Position numbers and translations under genes: made by a program
Notes under the pieces: generated by a model
The model's input: only the letters and a program-made list of their open reading frames with translations
Database searches by the model: none
What the model was told of the DNA's origin: nothing
Shown here: positions 7,897-15,777 of the stretch, piece after piece
Numbering within the stretch: the first letter of the stretch is position 1
How the letters are laid out: every line of letters starts with the position of its first letter
Assembly: GCF_900313035.1 (NCBI RefSeq)
Contig: NZ_OMPS01000048.1
Span: forward strand, 291,643 to 355,642
DNA from: Ruegeria sp. EL01
GTDB taxonomy: Bacteria > Pseudomonadota > Alphaproteobacteria > Rhodobacterales > Rhodobacteraceae
DNA: 64,000 nucleotides
Direction: 5' to 3'

Positions 7897-9481
7897 GAGG
7901 GCCTCGTTTTAACGAATACCGTTTGCGCTCGATCCGCTTGGGCTTCGGTTTATCCCCGCTGGGGTTGAGAACAACGAACCCAAGGCCCGCACCCAGACAC
8001 GCATATTGAAGGGCGTCGTGATAATCGGCGAAGGTATTCTTATAGGGTTCGTCGTGATGGGCGTTCTTGCCCTTGATTTTCGCGTAGTGGTAGCCGCTGA
8101 CAAACCCGGATTTCAGCGTGATACACGAGGAATCAACGAGTAAGCCGGGCCCACCATCAACCATCGTATCCAGCGCCGACTGCACCGCGTTCAGCCGCAA
8201 TGAAATCGCGTTGTTGCCGGGGGCTGCCGCCACGCTCATGCCGTTTGAGTTAAAGATCTGGTAGGGTGTGCGGTCGGTGCCCTGCCCCTTGCTGTCACCC
8301 GAGGGATCACCCCAGAACTGAATGCCGGGGCTGTCTTTACCCATCCACTCGGGGAAGTGCTTGAACAGTCGTTTCTTGAAGAGCGGCGCGTAGGTGGTCG
8401 CCGCCTGATTGATCACCCCGTATTCGTGGAGAACATAGACGGCCCCCCGCAGAACCTGGATCACAACCATTGCCGGGTTCCGTGCGAAGTCGAGACCAAC
8501 GATCAGAGGAAGACCAGGGATCGGCTTGATCTTTTCCTTGGCGACATGGATCTCCGGTCTAAAGCTTTCGAACACGGGCTTGCCCGACCGATAGAAGCCG
8601 ACACGGTTCATCACATAGGTGTCGACATAGGATTTGGCTTTACCCTTGATCAGCTCCGAATAGGTCTCGGTCAGCCATTTCGTGTTTTCCGCGCAATCGG
8701 TTGGATCCAGGCCCATTTCCACCCGGTTCTCCGGGGTGTTTTCTTTGTACCCGACGACCTTACGTTCCTTGATCACCTCGATTAGACCCGGTGGTTGCAC
8801 AAAGAATTTCCAGTTATCAGGTCTCGCGTATTCGGCGCGCTGGTCATCGTCAAAATCTTCGGGCAGCGGGACATCGCCCCGCATGTAGGGGATCCAGTGC
8901 CCCTCTGGCGGCGCGTTCAAATCACAGATCACGCCCTTCCATGTGGGTCCACCGTCCAGCTTCGGAGGATAACGCCCTTGCATGGCGCGACCATGGGCGG
9001 CGTCAAAGATGGTTTTGTCCGTGAACTGGGCCTCATTGAACCAGACCCCCGTACATTCCAGCGAAAGAAGCTTGCGGACATCCTCTTCCTGATCCAGCGC
9101 CAAGAAGATGAATTCGGCGTCGACAATTGTGCCGTCTGGTTTATCCCAGCGGATATGATGGTTCGGCGGGTTTGTCATCTTGAGTTCGCCGAACACACCC
9201 TGGGCGACATCTTCGAACCAGTATTTGAAGGTCTTGATCGTCGTTTCTTTGAGATCGTTGTAGGTGTTTCTGACGATGATCCACCGGGTACGTCGGACCC
9301 CTGCTGCGTCCGGGGCTTGTTCCAGTGATATCTTCCACATCTTGTGGCAACATGCCGTCGAGGTTCCCGACCCCACCGGACCCTGGATCACGGACACCGG
9401 AGATCGGTCCCAGAAAAACGATTTGATCACCTTGCCGTCGGGAACGTACTTGAAGGATTTGGGTTTGACCGGCGCGTTCAT
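7883..9481 (-). CDS. Terminase large subunit
   Basis: This 532-residue protein has the two-domain plan of phage packaging motors. The N-terminal ATPase has a P-loop region (VIQGPVGSGTSTACCHK, residues 31-47) and an adenine-region helix. A Walker B-like segment follows (LSLECTGVWFNEAQ). The C-terminal RNase H-fold nuclease shows acidic residues in GLDFARNP, WGDPSGDS and DYHDALQY. The usual P-loop lysine is missing at the expected place. Large terminase translocates DNA into the procapsid and cuts genome ends. It overlaps the downstream gene and is coupled (ATGA) to the one upstream. Confidence 0.85.
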   Translation of the reverse strand: MNAPVKPKSFKYVPDGKVIKSFFWDRSPVSVIQGPVGSGTSTACCHKMWKISLEQAPDAAGVRRTRWIIVRNTYNDLKETTIKTFKYWFEDVAQGVFGELKMTNPPNHHIRWDKPDGTIVDAEFIFLALDQEEDVRKLLSLECTGVWFNEAQFTDKTIFDAAHGRAMQGRYPPKLDGGPTWKGVICDLNAPPEGHWIPYMRGDVPLPEDFDDDQRAEYARPDNWKFFVQPPGLIEVIKERKVVGYKENTPENRVEMGLDPTDCAENTKWLTETYSELIKGKAKSYVDTYVMNRVGFYRSGKPVFESFRPEIHVAKEKIKPIPGLPLIVGLDFARNPAMVVIQVLRGAVYVLHEYGVINQAATTYAPLFKKRLFKHFPEWMGKDSPGIQFWGDPSGDSKGQGTDRTPYQIFNSNGMSVAAAPGNNAISLRLNAVQSALDTMVDGGPGLLVDSSCITLKSGFVSGYHYAKIKGKNAHHDEPYKNTFADYHDALQYACLGAGLGFVVLNPSGDKPKPKRIERKRYSLKRGPRARQ

Positions 9482-9852
9482 TCGTCATCCCCGCGGTTCA
9501 AAACGTGGCAGACATCGCAGAACAGTGTCGCAAGCATGTAGGCTCTGACCTCTGTGTTTTTCAAACTGATCGGAACCCCGCACTCATGCATGACAAAATC
9601 AACGATATGGCTGCACTCGTGAACGATCAGGCCCAGATTTGCTGTCGACGGAATAAACAGGGCGTAACGTGCTACCCCGTTCTTATCGTAACACCTACCA
9701 GCGGTCCCAAAAGTCGCCCGATCCCAATCGGTCTTGATGCCCCAGCGTTTTCGGTAGAAGCGATCCATGCGATCGATATCGTCAAAAATCGGCACCTCGG
9801 CCCCGAACGGATGAACCCAAACTATTGCGTCCGGTTTAATCGATTTACCCAT
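9478..9852 (-). CDS. Zincin-like phage protein (HECSH motif)
   Basis: This 124-residue protein carries LIVHECSHIVDFVMHECG near residue 75, a HExxH zinc-metalloprotease signature with a further His/Glu downstream. No signal peptide is present, so it would act in the cytoplasm or in the virion. It overlaps the terminase start by 4 bases and the upstream gene stop by one base. Similar single-domain zincin-like proteins are common in tailed phages, usually of unknown target. Function is inferred from the motif alone. Confidence 0.55.
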   Translation of the reverse strand: MGKSIKPDAIVWVHPFGAEVPIFDDIDRMDRFYRKRWGIKTDWDRATFGTAGRCYDKNGVARYALFIPSTANLGLIVHECSHIVDFVMHECGVPISLKNTEVRAYMLATLFCDVCHVLNRGDDE

Positions 9853-10154
9853 TAGGTCGGATCTCCATCTGGCCCATCGCCTGGCATCACTTCAAAAAAA
9901 TTTGTTCCAACGGCAACGATGCAGCTGAGCCCGTTGGCATGGGTGACAAGCACCGTGAATGAGCCGGTTTCTTGGTTCGCCCATATCTCCATCACCGACT
10001 TCGCGCCCCGCGCCTTCTGCAAGCCACCAAACCGGAGTTCTTCGGAATAGCTATCCCGCAGCTTCCCGATCACATGTTCACGTTCGGCACAGTTCTGAGC
10101 CAACACCGGATTAGCCACCAAGATGAAACCAAGCGTGATGATAAGATATCTCAT
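9852..10154 (-). CDS. Small secreted protein, unknown function
   Basis: This 100-residue protein begins with a clear Sec signal peptide (MRYLIITLGFILVANPVLAQ, cleavage after VLAQ probable). The mature part has two cysteines (NCAEREHV and GLSCIVAV) that could form a disulfide. The gene sits in the late operon between an RHH regulator and a zincin-like protein. A periplasmic protein in a lysis-free stretch could be a lysogenic conversion or accessory lysis factor, which is speculation. Confidence 0.5.
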   Translation of the reverse strand: MRYLIITLGFILVANPVLAQNCAEREHVIGKLRDSYSEELRFGGLQKARGAKSVMEIWANQETGSFTVLVTHANGLSCIVAVGTNFFEVMPGDGPDGDPT

Positions 10155-10621
10155 CAGATCACCTCGATCCCGCCGCCGCTGAACTTCACCTTCCCAGCTG
10201 CCCCAAGTCGGGCAACAGCTTTGGACACCCGCATCTCAGGCCATCTGATCTCTTTCGCGATCTGCCTCTCCGTCCTGACCCCGCATTTCAGAAAATCCAG
10301 AAGGAAGGCGTCGTCATCGTAATTCCGCTTAGCATTCTCCGCCGCGCGCAACGCCACCCTCGCCTGATCCGCCTTTTGTTTTGAAGCACCCGCGGTCGAA
10401 TTTTTTTTCCCGAGAACAACACTCTCAAACACCGTCAGCTTTCGATCCGCCGCATCGGGCTTGTGTGACTTTCCCACAACCTCGGTTTTACCGACGCCAT
10501 CAGCACCAAGTTCCCGAAGCACCAATCCCCGTATCCATTCGCTCCGGTTATCAGCAACAGCATCAACACGACCCAAAGTTCCCTCAGGCAGTTTCAGCAA
10601 AAATTTTTCAGGATACTTCAA
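10154..10621 (-). CDS. Ribbon-helix-helix DNA-binding regulator
   Basis: A TTG start at 10621 is supported by a GGAGG ribosome-binding site five bases upstream. It gives a protein opening KYPEKFLLKLPEGTLGRVDA, a typical ribbon-helix-helix beta strand followed by NRSEWIRGLVLREL helices. The C-terminal part (DDDAFLLDFLKCG, then RTERQIAKEIRW) looks like a small winged helix. Total length is about 155 residues. Two GTATATAC palindromes lie just upstream and may be its operator. A role in late gene or terminase-module control is inferred. Confidence 0.6.
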   Translation of the reverse strand: MKYPEKFLLKLPEGTLGRVDAVADNRSEWIRGLVLRELGADGVGKTEVVGKSHKPDAADRKLTVFESVVLGKKNSTAGASKQKADQARVALRAAENAKRNYDDDAFLLDFLKCGVRTERQIAKEIRWPEMRVSKAVARLGAAGKVKFSGGGIEVI

Positions 10622-10629
10622 GGGGACCT

Positions 10630-10676
10630 CCGGTATATACTGGAACGCCGGAAATCCCTGATCGGGTATATACCGG
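10630..10676 (-). promoter_or_regulatory. Paired GTATATAC palindromes, candidate RHH operator
   Basis: CCGGTATATAC (10630-10640) and GTATATACCGG (10666-10676) are exact inverted copies. Each contains the self-complementary 8-mer GTATATAC, and the centres are 33 bp apart, about three helical turns. They lie immediately before the ribosome-binding site of the RHH gene. RHH dimers often bind such short symmetric boxes cooperatively, so autoregulation is the simplest reading. Confidence 0.55.
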
Positions 10677-10818
10677 TTTTGGAGTAGAGCGTGAGGAGTT
10701 GCATGGATGACCACACACACGCGGCGATTTTTGGGGGCGGGTCTGGGTCGAGGCCATGCATAAGGGGGTGGGGGTGTCGCCCTTGCTATGGTGCGCTGAC
10801 CCCCCTTGTTTGCACATG

Positions 10819-11349
10819 TTACTCGACATCATGAGTACCACCATCGCCTGAAACCCCTTGTTCTATTGGGCTTGCGCCATCATCGGCGGGGGATTGGGTA
10901 TCCTCTGGGGTCACATCGACAGGCTCATCATCGTCATAGTCGAACCCACCGAATGAATGCTGGTGGTGCATGCGGCCCTCGACCCTTTTCACGGCTGCGA
11001 TACCGTCAACTCCTGCAATCCACTTATTCAGGTCCGCTTTGACATGATCTGAGTTAGAGGACTGAGCGAGATTGACGTTTCGGACGTATGCTTGAGCTGC
11101 TGCGTTGTCTCTTATGGCCTTAACCACTTGATTATAAACGCGTCTGATGTGTGGCTTGTTAAAAGTGCGTGCGAAGTTGTCTGGTCTTATGCCTTCGCGC
11201 TTCGCGGCGAGGTGTAGAGACATGCCTTCGTATGCCATGGCTTCGAGAGCTTTGACGGATTGCGGATGTAGTCCGATATCGTGGAATGAGATGTCAGCGG
11301 GGGGAAGGGCTTCGCCCTCTTCCTGCTCTGCTGGTGTGTTATCGGTCAT
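10819..11349 (-). CDS. Probable terminase small subunit
   Basis: This 176-residue protein has an N-terminal helix-turn-helix-like segment (LHPQSVKALEAMAYEGMSLH followed by LAAKREGIRPDNFARTFNKP), resembling the DNA-recognition domain of TerS. The C-terminal region is acidic and low in complexity (DYDDDEPVDVTPEDTQ). It is the nearest DNA-binding protein upstream of the large terminase, separated by the RHH, secreted and zincin genes. TerS recognises the packaging site and loads the motor. The assignment is from domain character and position; a generic HTH regulator is the alternative. Confidence 0.5.
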   Translation of the reverse strand: MTDNTPAEQEEGEALPPADISFHDIGLHPQSVKALEAMAYEGMSLHLAAKREGIRPDNFARTFNKPHIRRVYNQVVKAIRDNAAAQAYVRNVNLAQSSNSDHVKADLNKWIAGVDGIAAVKRVEGRMHHQHSFGGFDYDDDEPVDVTPEDTQSPADDGASPIEQGVSGDGGTHDVE

Positions 11350-11821
11350 ACTTGTGCCTTGCTTGGTTCGGTTGATAGGGGTTTGATTTGCGGCCCTCTA
11401 TCGCCCTGATGCTGGCCTTGGGCAGCGCGCAGGGCTTGTGGTCTTCCTCCAGACCCAGGCATTCCATCCAGAGCATCATCATCGGGTAGCTTGGGAAACG
11501 GTGGAAGCTTTCCAGCTTATTGACGTATCCCTCTGCCACGCCCATGGCGGCGTTGAGGTCATCTTGGTTCATGCCGAGCCGCTTGCGCAGCGTCACAAGC
11601 CGGTCCACCAAGTTTTTGTAGCTCTTGAAGGCGTCGGCGCCGAATTGGCCGAAGTGCGGCCGGTCGCACGGCTCTGGTACTGGACCAAGGTTCTCAAGGG
11701 GAACGGTGATCGAATTGTCGCAGCTGGCCTTCATGCAACGCAGGCGCAGACAGATACCTTCTGTCCCGTCTACCTTCCATCCGGCCTTCTTCGCTTCTTT
11801 GATCCAATGGTCCGCCAACAT
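11339..11821 (-). CDS. XRE-family helix-turn-helix protein
   Basis: This 160-residue protein has an N-terminal segment with four cysteine or histidine residues (GICLRLRCMKASCDNS) and a central XRE-type HTH (RLVTLRKRLGMNQDDLNAAM then GVAEGYVNKLESFHRFPSYP). It overlaps the small-terminase start by 11 bases. Such proteins in late operons may control gene expression or act as moron regulators. The target is unknown. Confidence 0.6.
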   Translation of the reverse strand: MLADHWIKEAKKAGWKVDGTEGICLRLRCMKASCDNSITVPLENLGPVPEPCDRPHFGQFGADAFKSYKNLVDRLVTLRKRLGMNQDDLNAAMGVAEGYVNKLESFHRFPSYPMMMLWMECLGLEEDHKPCALPKASIRAIEGRKSNPYQPNQARHKYDR

Positions 11822-11879
11822 GGTCTTAAATTACGCGCGGATCGGGTGCTAATCATGTTCTAGGAATGTTCACGCATGC

Positions 11880-11899
11880 AAAAGGGGCCTTGCGGCCCC
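11880..11899 (-). terminator. Rho-independent terminator ending replication operon
   Basis: On the minus strand GGGGCC-GCAA-GGCCCC forms a 6-bp all-GC stem with a tetraloop, followed by TTTT. It sits directly at the stop of the 65-residue gene, the last of the run starting at 17234. It therefore separates replication genes from the late module. Confidence 0.8.
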
Positions 11900-12097
11900 C
11901 TACTGTCTGGCTTTGCGCCTTAGCATGTACTGCTTCAAGTTCTTGATCTGCTCGAACAGGGCGGGACCATGGCCGGGGGCGTCCCGCATCCCCATAACGG
12001 TGTCCCGTTCCTCATTGGCGACACAATCGATCTCTGCCTTTGTGGTACACGCACGCAGCCTGGCCTTGATACGGGTGGCTTCGCCGACAACGTTCAT
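11900..12097 (-). CDS. Small phage protein, unknown function
   Basis: This 65-residue, basic, helical protein begins MNVVGEATRIKARLRACTTK. It overlaps the DnaB stop by one base and ends at a terminator. No motif is recognised. Context suggests a replication accessory protein, but this is only positional. Confidence 0.5.
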   Translation of the reverse strand: MNVVGEATRIKARLRACTTKAEIDCVANEERDTVMGMRDAPGHGPALFEQIKNLKQYMLRRKARQ

Positions 12098-13500
12098 CAG
12101 AACCCCGCATCCATCTGACTATCCGGCACATCCCTGAACACGTTGGTGGCAAGATCACACTCTACGGTGATCGTCTTGCGTTCCCCCATGCGCGCCTTGG
12201 CGATGATGATCTCGGCCTTATCCCGCCAGGTCTCCAAATCGTGTCCCCAATCGCCTAGTTCATCCTCGTTCTTGGGTCTCTGACGGGTCAAATAGTATTC
12301 TGGGCGGAACACGAACATCACGTTGTCCGGTGCGTTCTCAAGATCACCTGATCCACGCAAATCAGCCAGCCTGGGCCGCGCGTTGTGGTAGTTGTCCTCT
12401 TTGCCGAGGGCCCGGTCGATCTGAGCCAACGCCAAGACGTGCACATCCAGTTGCTTGGCGACCTGCTTCAAGGCATTGGCGACCTCGGCAAGCCGTACAT
12501 GCTGGCTTTCACCCTTGGCGCGGACCAGCTGGATGTAGTCGACAACCAACAACTTGAAGCCCTTGAACTGCCCGTTTGGTTTCATCTTGCGTTGCAGCTT
12601 CTTCCCCTCGGACAGGATCGCAGAGATATCGCGGACACGTTCCGAAAAGATTTCGAGCGGCAGGCTTTCCAGTTGATTCGCGGCGTCGACCACCTTGCGG
12701 AACTGGTTCTCGCTCATCATCCGGTCATAGGCTTGATACGGGATCTGGGAAATCGAGCTATTCATGCGATTGGCAAGATCAGTTTCAGGCATTTCCAGCG
12801 ATACGAACCCAACCCCATAGCCCGCTCTTGCTGCCGCCATGGTGATCGACAAGGCCAGGGCCGTCTTCCCCATGGATGTCGCACCGCCGAGGATCGTATA
12901 TCTCTTGGGCACAAGCGACATCGCCTCATCCAGCGACTCGATGCCAGTGGGAACACCAACCATCTCACCGTTGTTGATATCGATCATCTGTTGCAGAGCT
13001 TGCGTCTGGGCTTTGAGAAACGACATAGTCCGTGGCTCATCCGAATGATCTTCCCGCTCATGCAGGAACAACTCCAGTTCCGCTGCTGCCGCGTCCGGTT
13101 CACCACCCCCAGCGACTTCATCCCCGATCTGCTTCAACCGGTTGGTCATCTCGCGTTTGTCGTACATATTGCGGATCATGTCCGCGTAATCACGGATCGC
13201 GAAGGAAGCTATCGCCGCCCCTGACATCTTGGCGAAATATGTGGATCCGCCCAGCTGCTTCACACCGTCATCATCGGCGAAATCGGATTTCATTTGGACC
13301 GGCGAAACCAGATGATCTTTCTCGATCCGTGCAGCCGCCAACTTGTAGATCCTGGCATGAACCGGGTCATAGAAATGGTTGGCGGTCAGCATCGATGAGA
13401 TTTGATCGTACAACCCGTTGTCGTTGAGCAGGGCCCCCAACAGCTGCTGTTCTGCTTCGACTGAATGCAAGGGGGAGGACGCGACTTGCTGATGCATCAT
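12097..13500 (-). CDS. dnaB: Replicative DNA helicase, DnaB family
   Basis: This 467-residue protein has the full DnaB plan. An N-terminal helical domain opens SVEAEQQLLGALLNDNGLYD. The RecA-like domain has Walker A (GGATSMGKTALALS, near residue 205), Walker B (LLVVDYIQL) and the Arg-finger region. It unwinds DNA ahead of the fork as a hexamer. It follows an initiator-like gene with iterons, so the phage probably builds its own origin complex and loads its own helicase. It overlaps the upstream gene by 4 bases. Confidence 0.92.
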   Translation of the reverse strand: MMHQQVASSPLHSVEAEQQLLGALLNDNGLYDQISSMLTANHFYDPVHARIYKLAAARIEKDHLVSPVQMKSDFADDDGVKQLGGSTYFAKMSGAAIASFAIRDYADMIRNMYDKREMTNRLKQIGDEVAGGGEPDAAAAELELFLHEREDHSDEPRTMSFLKAQTQALQQMIDINNGEMVGVPTGIESLDEAMSLVPKRYTILGGATSMGKTALALSITMAAARAGYGVGFVSLEMPETDLANRMNSSISQIPYQAYDRMMSENQFRKVVDAANQLESLPLEIFSERVRDISAILSEGKKLQRKMKPNGQFKGFKLLVVDYIQLVRAKGESQHVRLAEVANALKQVAKQLDVHVLALAQIDRALGKEDNYHNARPRLADLRGSGDLENAPDNVMFVFRPEYYLTRQRPKNEDELGDWGHDLETWRDKAEIIIAKARMGERKTITVECDLATNVFRDVPDSQMDAGF

Positions 13501-13853
13501 GCCGGCACCCCTTTTGCCTCAACAAACTCCGTCAAAGCGCCTTCCAGAATCTCCATGCCTCTCGGCTTTCGGATGCAGTACCGCGTTATTTTCGGTGCAG
13601 CGTAATTTTCACCTGTCTCAGGATTTTGGAAGATTTCTCCGATGTTCTCATCATACCATTCGGGAATGGAGGCATAGAGTTCGCTAACCCAAATTTCGTT
13701 GTAACAAATCTGGCCACGGGTCCCGCCTTCGCCATCATCTTGAGACAGTTTGAACTCTACCTTGATCACACGGCCGATTAGAGTTTTCGGGCACCCATTG
13801 CCGTCATGTTCGATCCAATCAGTCCACCCATCCGCGTTGAATTTCCAGTTCAT
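13497..13853 (-). CDS. Phage protein in replication module, unknown
   Basis: The start is set at ATG 13853 (MNWKFNADGWTDWIEHDGNG), overlapping the initiator gene stop by 4 bases, rather than ten codons upstream. The product of about 118 residues is aromatic-rich and acidic, with a region reading YCIRKPRGMEILEGALTEF. It is placed between the initiator and the helicase. No family is recognised. Confidence 0.55.
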   Translation of the reverse strand: MNWKFNADGWTDWIEHDGNGCPKTLIGRVIKVEFKLSQDDGEGGTRGQICYNEIWVSELYASIPEWYDENIGEIFQNPETGENYAAPKITRYCIRKPRGMEILEGALTEFVEAKGVPA

Positions 13854-14704
13854 GCCGGCACCTTTCCGAGTTTTTTCAACCAATACTGAGCCGTTGCGTT
13901 TGGTTTCCCATCGACCAACATCGAAGGCGGGCAGCGGCCATCCAGAAGGATGTTCTGCGCGTTCATGTTGAGATCATCGAAGTTGTAGATTTCAGCTGCG
14001 CCAAGAAACTCATCCCAGCGACCGTCATTCAGCCAACCCTGAGGATATTTTGGGCTCGGCCGAAACTCCCCTGGCTTCGGATTGACCAGCCATTCCGCGT
14101 ATTTTTTGGCAGCCGCGATTATCCGATCAGGTGTTTCTCGCTTGATCGCCTTGGCCCAAGCTTTGCGCGCAGCATCTTTTCCTGCTTTCTTCGGAAATGC
14201 CGACCAAAACTCATCGAATTGATCGGCTGATTGTTCGAGTTGAACTTCCGGCTCTTCATTTGCTGAGAAAAGATCGGACTCACACGTATTGGGTGGTTCT
14301 AGGGTGGTTCTAGGGTGGTTTGGGTGCACCTCCTGCACCCCATGGGGTGAATCTCCTGCACGTGTGAGGTGCACCTCCTGCACGGGTGCACCTCCTGCAC
14401 CCGTCTCTTCACGGGTACTTGGGAGGGCTAAAAGCACCCCGATATTGAGCTTGTATTCGAACGTGTATCCGTTCTTGCAGGGCTTCTTTCCGACCCGAAC
14501 CAATAGCCCGGAAGCCTCGAATTCGGTCATCGCGTTCTGCACTGATCGCTTCGACAACTCGGTATCAGCTGCGATGTGCACCTTACTGGTCCAAATCCCA
14601 CTGCCGTCATCACTGGCCCGGTCCGCGAGATAGACCAAGACCGCCTTCTTTGTAGCCGATCCAACCCGACGTTTCTGCGCAATTGTTACGCATTCGTTGC
14701 TCAT
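13850..14704 (-). CDS. O-like replication initiator protein
   Basis: This 284-residue protein has an N-terminal winged-helix domain of the RepA/O type (SATKKAVLVYLADRASDDGS, then TELSKRSVQNAMTEFEASGL). A variable linker follows at about residues 105-140, and a C-terminal helical domain (FDEFWSAFPKKAGKDAARKA) is typical of helicase-loading phage proteins. The linker is encoded by direct repeats that look like origin iterons, as in lambda O. It lies just upstream of dnaB. The likely job is origin binding and helicase recruitment. Confidence 0.75.
   Translation of the reverse strand: MSNECVTIAQKRRVGSATKKAVLVYLADRASDDGSGIWTSKVHIAADTELSKRSVQNAMTEFEASGLLVRVGKKPCKNGYTFEYKLNIGVLLALPSTREETGAGGAPVQEVHLTRAGDSPHGVQEVHPNHPRTTLEPPNTCESDLFSANEEPEVQLEQSADQFDEFWSAFPKKAGKDAARKAWAKAIKRETPDRIIAAAKKYAEWLVNPKPGEFRPSPKYPQGWLNDGRWDEFLGAAEIYNFDDLNMNAQNILLDGRCPPSMLVDGKPNATAQYWLKKLGKVPA
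14291..14400. repeat. Iteron array, candidate phage replication origin
   Basis: Inside the initiator gene are three 11-bp tandem repeats of GGGTGGTTCTA type (14291-14301, 14302-14312, 14313-14323, the last degenerate). These are followed by four 15-bp units of GTGCACCTCCTGCAC (14324-14338, 14347-14361 degenerate, 14369-14383, 14386-14400). Start-to-start spacing of the 15-mers is 23, 22 and 17 bp. Repeats within an initiator gene are the classic lambdoid origin arrangement. Confidence 0.7.
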
Positions 14705-14910
14705 CGCCTGTACCTCTCGTAAATCGCGGAAAGCTCACCGGCTTCCCTTAGAATTCTGATCTCTCGCCTGACGTGATCGACGTTGAAGCCCTTGATCACG
14801 GCGATATCCTCGACCCCGTAGCCCTGCCCCAGCATCTTCCTGACGGCGTGTTGCCACATGCTGTTTTGCTGCGCCCTACACATCACGGCACAAGCTCTTG
14901 CGTTGCTCAT
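14701..14910 (-). CDS. Small HTH-like phage protein
   Basis: This frame of up to 69 residues contains a helix-turn-helix-like stretch (GYGVEDIAVIKGFNVDHVRR followed by EIRILREAGEL). It overlaps the initiator start by 4 bases and the upstream gene end by 35. A start at the internal ATG at 14859 would avoid most of that overlap. It may help control replication genes. No family name is claimed. Confidence 0.5.
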   Translation of the reverse strand: MSNARACAVMCRAQQNSMWQHAVRKMLGQGYGVEDIAVIKGFNVDHVRREIRILREAGELSAIYERYRR

Positions 14911-15217
14911 CGGTCATGGCCTCCAAGCCGTTTTGTCCGAGAAAATACTGCCCGCGCGTCGTCCAGATCGCGGCCCCAGGCTCAAGGAACGTGATGATGT
15001 ATCCAGAGGGTGTGCAAACCAGCGCGTAGCGAGGTAAACCGTTGGAAAGCTTCATGAAGTAAAGGTCGACAAAGTCTTCCTTGCGGATACGTGCCACAAA
15101 CCGAACGATGCTTTCATCACCCGACAAAACACTGTGTTTGATCCCACGGATAAGGACGCCCGGACACACACCGGGGCATCTCTCCAAGGCCCGCTGCATC
15201 GCGTGAGAGGGAAACAT
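14876..15217 (-). CDS. Phage protein, unknown function
   Basis: From ATG 15217, which overlaps the resolvase stop as ATGA, this encodes 113 residues. The protein has a charged N-terminus (MFPSHAMQRALERCPGVCPG), a beta-rich core (RKEDFVDLYFMKLSNGLPRY) and a C-terminal acidic/basic tail. The in-frame extension to 15340 is rejected because it would lie wholly within the resolvase gene. It resembles small replication-module proteins of unknown function. Confidence 0.5.
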   Translation of the reverse strand: MFPSHAMQRALERCPGVCPGVLIRGIKHSVLSGDESIVRFVARIRKEDFVDLYFMKLSNGLPRYALVCTPSGYIITFLEPGAAIWTTRGQYFLGQNGLEAMTDEQRKSLCRDV

Positions 15218-15777
15218 CAGAACAGCCCCCCTGTTGGTTTCGCCTGAAACCCCCTGACTTGGGTCGCACACGCCCAATCCCAGGTCGCCGCCGCATCTGC
15301 GGCGTCCAGATCCGGCACATCCCAACCCAACAGACGACAACGCGCCTCGATCTCTTCTTTGATCGCCAGTTTGGCTTTGGCTGGTTTAAGGTGCGGGAAA
15401 TCTCGGGAGGTTTTCGCCTTCCCCATGAAGTGACGTCGAACGGTCGCTGGATAGACCGGGATCATATTCACACGTCGGTTTCCTGCACACCCCTGCACGC
15501 ATCCGAAGAGCTTGATTAAGAAGGAACTGGCGTTTTTGCCGCCAATAGCCGCTTCAACTACCAGAAGGTCGGGCTCATGAGACTGGATCAAACCTTGCGT
15601 CATTATCAACGCGTTGTTCAGCCGTTTGCTTTCGAGCTTGAATTTGTCAGCCTGAGACATACCCCCACGAACATAGGGGGTATCGCCAAGACTGATTGAC
15701 CAGCATTTCGGGTTCTCTCCCGCTCGTCCAACTGCAATGCCGGTATTTGTAGCCAGATCCAGAGCAACTATCTGCAT
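15217..15777 (-). CDS. RuvC-like Holliday junction resolvase
   Basis: This 186-residue RNase H-fold protein opens QIVALDLATNTGIAVG, which supplies the first catalytic Asp. It has a Glu in LLVVEAAIGGKNASS and closing acids in VPDLDAADAAATWDWA. These match the RuvC-type D-E-D(D) active site. In phages such resolvases trim branched DNA before packaging or act in recombination. ATG 15777 overlaps the HNH gene stop, and a GTG one codon earlier is possible. It acts in the cytoplasm. Confidence 0.8.
   Translation of the reverse strand: MQIVALDLATNTGIAVGRAGENPKCWSISLGDTPYVRGGMSQADKFKLESKRLNNALIMTQGLIQSHEPDLLVVEAAIGGKNASSFLIKLFGCVQGCAGNRRVNMIPVYPATVRRHFMGKAKTSRDFPHLKPAKAKLAIKEEIEARCRLLGWDVPDLDAADAAATWDWACATQVRGFQAKPTGGLF

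Noticed and set aside
10608-10844. A 78-codon minus-strand frame upstream of the RHH gene
   Set aside because: It overlaps the operator-like palindromes and the RHH start in another frame, with no ribosome-binding site and composition unlike a protein.
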